A DNA stretch of 37,926 bases from Thermodesulfobacteriota bacterium (lineage in GTDB: Bacteria > Desulfobacterota > DSM-4660 > Desulfatiglandales > Desulfatiglandaceae), in NCBI GenBank assembly GCA_028278625.1, contig JANQDY010000038.1, forward strand, positions 1-37,926, given 5' to 3'. Within the stretch, counting starts at the first letter, position 1. The number at the start of each line of letters is the position of its first letter. The position numbers were made by a program, and so were the translations under genes. Under the pieces are notes generated by a model that saw nothing but the letters and a program-made list of their open reading frames with translations, did no database searches and had not been told where the DNA came from. Shown one piece after another: positions 32,342 to 37,926 of this stretch.

Positions 32342-35300
32342 TCAGCCATCCAGCACATCCCGAACGATTCTGCCCAGGGCATCCCGCTCCAGCGGCTTCA
32401 TAAGGAAACCTTCAAGCCCCAGGGCCTTTGCTTTTTCTTCATTCATGAAATCGCTGTATCCGGTGCAGATGACCACCGGAAAACCGGGCCTGATTTTTTT
32501 CACGGCCAGTGCCAGTTCATCACCGCGCATACCGGGCATGGTCATGTCCGTAATCATGAGGTCAAATCCATCCGGATCGGCCTTAAACCGGTCAAATGCT
32601 TCAAGGCTGCCCACACTGACGAGAACATTGTAACCCAATTTCTCCAGCATCTGCTTCCCCAATAGCGCAATGGGCTCTTCATCGTCCACCATGAGGATCC
32701 GTTCATCTCCCCCCTGGATCGGGCTCCCGGCCTGGGCTTTTGCGGCATCCCCGTTCTTTTCCAGTCTCGGAAAAAAGACATCAAAGGTGGCACCCGCCCC
32801 TTCCTCACTCTGAACCATGATACACCCCCCGCAATCGGCTACAATACCATGCACGACGGCGAGGCCGAGACCCGTTCCTTCCCCTTTCTTCTTGGTGGTG
32901 AAGTAAGGATCGAAAATATGCTCCAGGGTCTCGGTCGGAATGCCCTTTCCGGTATCTTTGACCGTCAGGCGCACATAAGCACCGGGCCGCAGATCAGAAC
33001 TCACATTTAGCAGGACATCCCCATGGGCCACTTGGACGTTCTTAAGGGTGATTTCCAAAGTTCCGCCGCTCTCTTGCATGGACTGATAGGCATTGGTGGA
33101 GAGGTTCATGATTACCTGATGCATCTGGGTGGGGTCGGCCATGATCATGCCGGTATCCGTAAAAACATACTGCCGAATGTCAATGGTGGTGGGAATGGTA
33201 CTCCTTAGAAGTTTGATCGCCTCTTTAACAATGAGATGGGGTTTTAAAGGAACCGGCTCTGTCTCAGCCTGACGGCTGAACATGAGAATCTGTTTTACCA
33301 GGTCCCTTGCCCGCTGGCCGGCCATAAAAATCTGTTGCAGACTCGGAAAAATCGCCGCGTCTTCCGGAAGGTCCGTCATAACTAACTGTGAATAACCCAA
33401 AATGCCCGCCAAAATGTTGTTGAAATCGTGGGCAATGCCGCCCGCCAGGGTACCGATGGCCTCCATTTTCTGGGCCTGGCGCAACTGGCTCTCCAGGCTT
33501 CGGGTTTCCGAGATGTCCTCCATGATCAACTGGACCGCTGAAACGCTTTTTTCCCCATCCAACATGGGGGCCAGATAATACCGAACAACCACCTTCCCGC
33601 CGTTTTCCGTTCCGCACGGGCGCTCATGGCTTTCCGCTCTGCCGCTTTCAAAACACGCTTCTATATCCCCCGAAATGCCCGCCCGCAACAGGAAGGGATT
33701 CGACATCAAATTATCGAACGTCGCCACCCTGGATATGCTGCTCAGGATTTCCATCCCCTTTTCATTGAAATCGCGCATTGTTCTATCTTTGTCCACCACT
33801 AAAATGCCCACGGGCGCGTTTTCAACCAGCAGCCGAAAGCGCGCCTCACTCTGACGGAGCGCCTCTCGAAAGGCTCCCTGCTTCTCCTCGATCTCGATGC
33901 TTCTAAGGGCAAAGGCGATATCATCCGCCGCTTCCCGGTAAAGGCTCTGATTCTCTTCATCGGCCGCAATGCCAAAGGCTGCTTTCAGAACCAAGACCCC
34001 GTAGAGTCGACCGTTTTGGACCAGTGGCACAACCAGTGCCCCGTCCTCCGTAAGATCTTTCCCCAGCGGGCAATCGTCACAAGAATCCGGGCCCTTTTTG
34101 ACGAGAACCGGATCCGTTCCATGAAGGGCCTTTCTCACACACCTGGGGAAATTTCCCCGGACCAGACGCTCGCGCAACGCATGGAACCGGTCACCCATGC
34201 CCTCCTGGAACACCTCCGTGACGCTCCCCTCTTGATCCAAAAGCGCTATCCAGACACCCGGAAACCGTTTGGGCGACTTGAGTATTCCGCATGCCTTCTG
34301 AATCAGGGGCCCTGGCTTTTTTTCACGGGTAATCAGTTTGTTCACGTCCCGAATGGCCTTGAGAGCTTCATTCAACACACGAATTCGCTCCTCCGCCGTT
34401 TTTCGTTCGGTCACATCCCTCAAAGATACGATATGAGCATCCTGGTCGCCCCACAGAATGGTCTGGGAGCGCATTTCAGCGGTTTTTTCGACCCCATCCG
34501 AACCTCCAACACTGATCTCGGCGAATTCCGCACCGATGGAGGGAAGACCCAGATGCAGGCCGGTGAGCGCTTCCCTTTTTCGCCCGAGCAGCTTTTCTGA
34601 AGCCGGGTTGGCGAAAAGGATCTCTCCCTTGCCATCCAGCACCAATACGGTATCGGGATTCCGTTCGATCAATCGGCGGGAACGCTCTTCGCTTTTTTCG
34701 AGGTCTGAAACGCTTTTTTCCAAATGACGTGCATGCGCCTCCAACCGGGATATTATGGGGCGCATGATTCGAATGAAGAGGAGAGTGGTCCCCAGAGAAA
34801 CCAGAAGTGTCACCAATAACGCCAGGGTCCCCGCCCTTATGAAAGGGGCGCGGATTTCCCAGAGATCGATTTTGGCCACGATGCCCAGATCCAGAATGGC
34901 CACCGGCTCGTAGGCGGCCAATACTTCCCGGCCCTGATAGTCCAGCCCCACCATGGTACCTGAATGGCCCGAAAGGGCCCGTCGCATGGGTTGTGCCAGA
35001 TTTGAATCCCACGGCACGGAAACCGGCTCCGACATTTTCCTACCGCTGTGGATCACCAGAAATTCGATATGGTCGCCTTCACGGCGGGCCAGCGTGAAGG
35101 TCCCGGTTTTGCCGAAGCCCGCATAGTTTTCATGGGCCTCGGCAATGCGGGCGACCGTGGCCCTGATGGGGCCGCCCGGAAGGTGGGGCTTGTAGGCCAT
35201 GTCGTGGCGGGCGATACTCTCAATCAAGCGGGCCTGACTTTTGACCGTTTCGGTGAGCCGCATCCGTTCTTCGCTCATGGCCGCGCGGTACAGGATCAGG

Positions 35301-35377
35301 AAAACCGTTGCACCGACTATCCCGGTGGCCAGGATCATCAGAACGATCAGTTTCAAAACGCTTCTTTTTTCCCGCAT
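32342..35377 (-). CDS. hybrid sensor histidine kinase (sensor-PAS-GAF-PAS-HK-REC)
   Basis: A 1011-aa membrane sensor. Membrane helices lie at about 10-30 and 183-203, enclosing a periplasmic sensor domain. Then follow a cytoplasmic PAS (about 230-325), a GAF-like domain (about 345-495) with the pair SCDDCP, a second PAS (about 510-625), the phosphoacceptor His650 in [20 protein letters not shown], an HATPase_c domain (N box [12 protein letters not shown] boxes DTGKGIP and GEGTGLGL) and a C-terminal receiver with DDEE and phosphoacceptor Asp944 in [11 protein letters not shown]. No DNA-binding response regulator is encoded nearby, so the output partner must be elsewhere. It lies in an operon with reductase-like genes. 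Confidence 0.92.
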   Translation of the reverse strand: MREKRSVLKLIVLMILATGIVGATVFLILYRAAMSEERMRLTETVKSQARLIESIARHDMAYKPHLPGGPIRATVARIAEAHENYAGFGKTGTFTLARREGDHIEFLVIHSGRKMSEPVSVPWDSNLAQPMRRALSGHSGTMVGLDYQGREVLAAYEPVAILDLGIVAKIDLWEIRAPFIRAGTLALLVTLLVSLGTTLLFIRIMRPIISRLEAHARHLEKSVSDLEKSEERSRRLIERNPDTVLVLDGKGEILFANPASEKLLGRKREALTGLHLGLPSIGAEFAEISVGGSDGVEKTAEMRSQTILWGDQDAHIVSLRDVTERKTAEERIRVLNEALKAIRDVNKLITREKKPGPLIQKACGILKSPKRFPGVWIALLDQEGSVTEVFQEGMGDRFHALRERLVRGNFPRCVRKALHGTDPVLVKKGPDSCDDCPLGKDLTEDGALVVPLVQNGRLYGVLVLKAAFGIAADEENQSLYREAADDIAFALRSIEIEEKQGAFREALRQSEARFRLLVENAPVGILVVDKDRTMRDFNEKGMEILSSISRVATFDNLMSNPFLLRAGISGDIEACFESGRAESHERPCGTENGGKVVVRYYLAPMLDGEKSVSAVQLIMEDISETRSLESQLRQAQKMEAIGTLAGGIAHDFNNILAGILGYSQLVMTDLPEDAAIFPSLQQIFMAGQRARDLVKQILMFSRQAETEPVPLKPHLIVKEAIKLLRSTIPTTIDIRQYVFTDTGMIMADPTQMHQVIMNLSTNAYQSMQESGGTLEITLKNVQVAHGDVLLNVSSDLRPGAYVRLTVKDTGKGIPTETLEHIFDPYFTTKKKGEGTGLGLAVVHGIVADCGGCIMVQSEEGAGATFDVFFPRLEKNGDAAKAQAGSPIQGGDERILMVDDEEPIALLGKQMLEKLGYNVLVSVGSLEAFDRFKADPDGFDLMITDMTMPGMRGDELALAVKKIRPGFPVVICTGYSDFMNEEKAKALGLEGFLMKPLERDALGRIVRDVLDG

Positions 35378-35421
35378 GGCCTATTCCCCGAAAGCGTAGG
35401 GAATCAAAGATTTGATCCCCA

Positions 35422-36417
35422 TCAATCCAGACGCACAATGGTCCTTCCTTTGAGCCCTCCCTTTAAGATCCCCCGGATTTGGTCGTCCATTCCGTCAAGG
35501 GAAATTTCCCGGCAGATTCTGTGGAGCGGTTCCAATTTCCAATCACCGGCAAACTTTTTCCAGACCTCTTTTCGAATCTCCATGGGGCAGTTTTGCGAAT
35601 TGACACCGATCAAGGAGACACCTCTTAGAATAAAGGGAAAAACGGTGATGGGCAGTTCATGAGATGCCGCATTGCCACAGCAGGTGACAACCCCAAGGGG
35701 TTGTGTGGATTTGATAACGGTGGCCAGCAAACGGCCACCCACCGTGTCCACGGCGCCCGCCCAGCGGGTCTTGAGCAGAGGACGGTCCGAGTTTTCAAGA
35801 AACCCCTCCCGGTCAAGGACGTGTTTCACGCCGAGGGGTTTTAAATACGCCGCCGCATCCGCTTTTCCGGAAACCGCCGAAACCGCATATCCCAGCTTGC
35901 TCAGGATGGCAACGGCCACACTGGCAACGCCCCCGGTGCCACCCGTGACCACAATGGGTCCCTGTTCGGGCGAGACCGATGCCGTCAGCTTCAAAATGCA
36001 CAGACCGGCGGCAAAACCGGCGGTTCCGTAAATCATGCTCTCTTTTAAACTCAATCCATCAGGCAAGGGCACCACCCAGTCGCCCGGCACGCGGATGTAT
36101 TGGCCGTAACCGCCGGGCGTGTTCATTCCAAGATCATAGCTGGTAACGATAACGGAAGCCCCTTTGGGGATGCTTCGAACGCTGCTTTCTTCCACGACTC
36201 CCGCCGCGTCTATCCCCGGTGTGTGGGGGTATGTCTTTGTGACGCCCCGGTTTCCCGTTGCGGAAAGGGCATCCTTGTAATTGAGACTGGAGTATTTCAC
36301 CCGCACCGTCACCTCCCCTTCGGGGAGTTGATCCACGGTTTTTTTCACCACCTTTCCGTGAAAGGTGCCGTCATGGCCTTCTTCCACCACATAGGCATCA
36401 AATGAAGTATTTTTCAT
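35422..36417 (-). CDS. YhdH/AcuI-type quinone oxidoreductase / acrylyl-CoA reductase-like
   Basis: A 331-aa zinc-independent MDR-family oxidoreductase. Family segments are KYSSLNYKDALSATG, PHTPGIDAAGVVEES, YGTAGFAAGLCILKL and the NADPH-binding VTGGTGGVASVAVAILSKLGY. The YhdH/AcuI branch reduces acrylyl-CoA or similar enoyl compounds with NADPH. The best-known members take part in DMSP and propionate-type metabolism; whether that applies here is open. It is separated by 44 bases from the kinase gene and by 18 from the epimerase gene. Confidence 0.87.
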   Translation of the reverse strand: MKNTSFDAYVVEEGHDGTFHGKVVKKTVDQLPEGEVTVRVKYSSLNYKDALSATGNRGVTKTYPHTPGIDAAGVVEESSVRSIPKGASVIVTSYDLGMNTPGGYGQYIRVPGDWVVPLPDGLSLKESMIYGTAGFAAGLCILKLTASVSPEQGPIVVTGGTGGVASVAVAILSKLGYAVSAVSGKADAAAYLKPLGVKHVLDREGFLENSDRPLLKTRWAGAVDTVGGRLLATVIKSTQPLGVVTCCGNAASHELPITVFPFILRGVSLIGVNSQNCPMEIRKEVWKKFAGDWKLEPLHRICREISLDGMDDQIRGILKGGLKGRTIVRLD

Positions 36418-36435
36418 AACGGGTCCGTTTCTAAA

Positions 36436-37344
36436 CTAATTCAGCAGGTTTTCCAACGCATCCCCGAGCTCGGGATATCGAAATACAAAACCCGCCTCAA
36501 GAAGCTTTTTGGGAACCACTTTCTGCCCCTTCAACAGGACATTTCCGAATTCCCCCTTGACCATGCGGATCAGAAATCCCGGCACTGACGGCATGATCTT
36601 CGGCTTTTTGAGAACCTCTGCCAGAACCCGTGCCAATTCCCTGTTCTGAACCGGCGCAGGGGCCGTGCAGTTGATGGGGCCCGCAAGGTCTTCGCGCTCA
36701 AGCAGGAACAAAAAAATTCGAACCAGGTCCATCTGGTGAATCCACGAAAACCACTGTCTGCCGTTTCCCAGGGGGCTTCCCAGCCCTTTTTCAAAAATGG
36801 GCACCATTTCGTTTAAAGCGCCGCCCCCGGATCCCAGAACGATACCGAAACGGCACAACACGACCCTTGCACCGAAGGTGGGCGCCTTCGCGGCCGCCGT
36901 CTCCCAGTCCCTTGCAACGCCCGCCAGGAAATCCTCTCCCGGAGGCGCCGTCTCATCCAGGGACTCATCCCCGCGGAAACCGTAATACCCCACGGCGGAA
37001 GCACTCAAAAGCGTCCGTTTCATGCCCCCTTCTTGTCCAAGGGCATTCACCAGATGGGTGGTGGTCAGAACGCGGCTCTTGTGAATAAGACGTTTCTCGG
37101 ATTGGGTCCAGCGCCTGAAAATGGATGCGCCGGCCAGATTGATGACAACCTCGTGATTGGCCGCTTCTTCCTGCCAGGGACCCGGATTCGTGGGATCCCC
37201 TTCAACCATGGAAACCTCTTTCGGGAGGGAATGGTCCTTTCGAATCTTACGGGTCAACAGGGTCACCCGGTGCCCCTGCTCCATCAGGCGTTGTGTGAGC
37301 ACGGTCCCCACAAAACCGGTACCGCCGGTCATAAAAACACGCAT
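36436..37344 (-). CDS. TIGR01777-family epimerase-like SDR protein
   Basis: A 302-aa protein with Rossmann motif MTGGTGFVG, VINLAGASIFRRWTQSEKRL, SASAVGYYGFRGDE, FSWIHQMDLVRI and the C-terminal DUF1731 segment ending YPELGDALENLL. These place it in TIGR01777 (YfcH/SulA-type); the biochemical substrate is unknown for the family. GAGGGG precedes ATG 37344. It lies 18 bases after the upstream FMN-barrel gene and 18 bases before the reductase gene. Confidence 0.88.
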   Translation of the reverse strand: MRVFMTGGTGFVGTVLTQRLMEQGHRVTLLTRKIRKDHSLPKEVSMVEGDPTNPGPWQEEAANHEVVINLAGASIFRRWTQSEKRLIHKSRVLTTTHLVNALGQEGGMKRTLLSASAVGYYGFRGDESLDETAPPGEDFLAGVARDWETAAAKAPTFGARVVLCRFGIVLGSGGGALNEMVPIFEKGLGSPLGNGRQWFSWIHQMDLVRIFLFLLEREDLAGPINCTAPAPVQNRELARVLAEVLKKPKIMPSVPGFLIRMVKGEFGNVLLKGQKVVPKKLLEAGFVFRYPELGDALENLLN

Positions 37345-37362
37345 GGTAAACCCCTCAAAAAA

Positions 37363-37746
37363 TCAATCTTCACCGCTGCCCACAAGGGGCAGGACTTTCT
37401 CGATGTTGAAGAAAACCAGAAAACGGGGCTTTCCCTCTTCCTTTTCAGAAGCATACTTCCTGTTTCTGAGGGTGTATAGGAGCTCCGAATCCTGTTCTTC
37501 CCCCGTCTTTTTAAGGAAAAGCCGCTTCCCCTTGTACCCCGGCCCCCTTTCCAGAAACAGGTATGCGGCGCTGTCGTTGCTTTGTAGGTTATGATGGGTC
37601 AGCCGGTCCGCCATGATAAAGGCGATACTGCCGTCTTCCAGAAAATGCGGCTTGGCATAAATCGCTACGTCAACCTTGCCCTTTTTGTCCGCCGTTGCCA
37701 GAATACCTGTCCCATCGGTGCTTTCAAAATAGTGCTGTAATTCCAT
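37363..37746 (-). CDS. FMN-binding split-barrel (pyridoxamine oxidase-like) protein
   Basis: About 127 aa, beginning MELQHYFESTDGTGILATAD at ATG 37746 behind GGGGGA; a longer in-frame start at 37782 is less likely. It has the PNPOx-like split-barrel pattern (ILATADKKGKVDVAIYAKPH, IAFIMADRLTHHNLQSNDSA), suggesting FMN binding. It is distinct from the similar-sized protein at 29736-30188. It is the first gene of the right-end minus-strand operon within this window. The 180 bases to the window edge are AT-rich and hold no recognisable gene; a promoter there is likely but not identifiable. Confidence 0.82.
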   Translation of the reverse strand: MELQHYFESTDGTGILATADKKGKVDVAIYAKPHFLEDGSIAFIMADRLTHHNLQSNDSAAYLFLERGPGYKGKRLFLKKTGEEQDSELLYTLRNRKYASEKEEGKPRFLVFFNIEKVLPLVGSGED

Positions 37747-37926
37747 TTTTTCCCCCTGATCCCGGGTTTTGGGTTTCGTCATTCCAATAACCTTTTAAAA
37801 TGGGTTTTCCGTTTACGGGGCTTCAACAATGATGGTCCTGTAAAAAGTAAAACCAATTTAACCATTTGAAATACTTGCGAATAAAATCGCTTTTGCCTTG
37901 ATTTTCGACTTACATTTTGCTATAGA

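Overview
The window looks like a stretch of chromosome from a strictly anaerobic bacterium, most likely a sulfate-reducing or related Desulfobacterota member. This is inferred from gene content: multihaem cytochromes c, HdrD-type Fe-S proteins, a NarI-like membrane cytochrome, an aldehyde:ferredoxin oxidoreductase (AOR) relative and a MtaA/UroD-type methyltransferase. No rRNA, tRNA or CRISPR array was seen.

Left arm (1-5025, all minus strand, visibly more AT-rich). This is a compact operon of a MerR-type regulator, a 923-aa N6-adenine DNA methyltransferase, a ComEC-like metallo-beta-lactamase-fold hydrolase and a DarG-like macrodomain gene. The macrodomain is cut off at base 97-98 by sequence resembling the end of an insertion element. 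The cassette looks like a horizontally acquired defence or DNA-modification unit. Next to it lies a Nudix gene broken by an in-frame TGA (5136-5618).

Catabolic operon (5683-16613, minus strand). A GntR/FadR-type regulator is followed by a methylmalonate-semialdehyde-type CoA-acylating dehydrogenase, a GlcD-like FAD oxidase, a GlcF/HdrD-like Fe-S protein, a complete branched-chain-type ABC importer (SBP, LivH, LivM, LivG, LivF) and a UroD/MtaA-like protein with the HxC...C zinc motif. It would import and oxidise an organic acid or methylated compound. The substrate cannot be named from sequence.

Divergent redox operon (16829-24283, plus strand). It holds a 2x[4Fe-4S] ferredoxin, a shortened AOR-like protein that has lost two of three cluster cysteines, a BPL_N/GATase1-like protein, a membrane-anchored six-haem cytochrome c, a cytochrome b561-type protein, a seven-haem cytochrome c fused to a NarI-like membrane domain, and an HdrD-like protein with two ferredoxin motifs and two CCG domains. 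It reads as an undescribed membrane electron-transfer complex. The shared control region (16614-16828) has face-to-face promoters around an AT-rich repeat, so one regulator may couple substrate oxidation to this electron outlet.

Right arm. A minus-strand envelope set follows: a SYLF protein, a MltF-like transglycosylase, a glycine-zipper lipoprotein and a Rap1a/Tai-like exported protein. Then come a translationally coupled pair (FMN split-barrel protein and rifampin-phosphotransferase-like PEP-utilising enzyme), a 50-aa plus-strand gene with a strong ribosome site and its own terminator, and a five-gene minus-strand operon (FMN split-barrel protein, TIGR01777 epimerase, YhdH/AcuI-type reductase, hybrid histidine kinase, SDR-DUF2867 protein).
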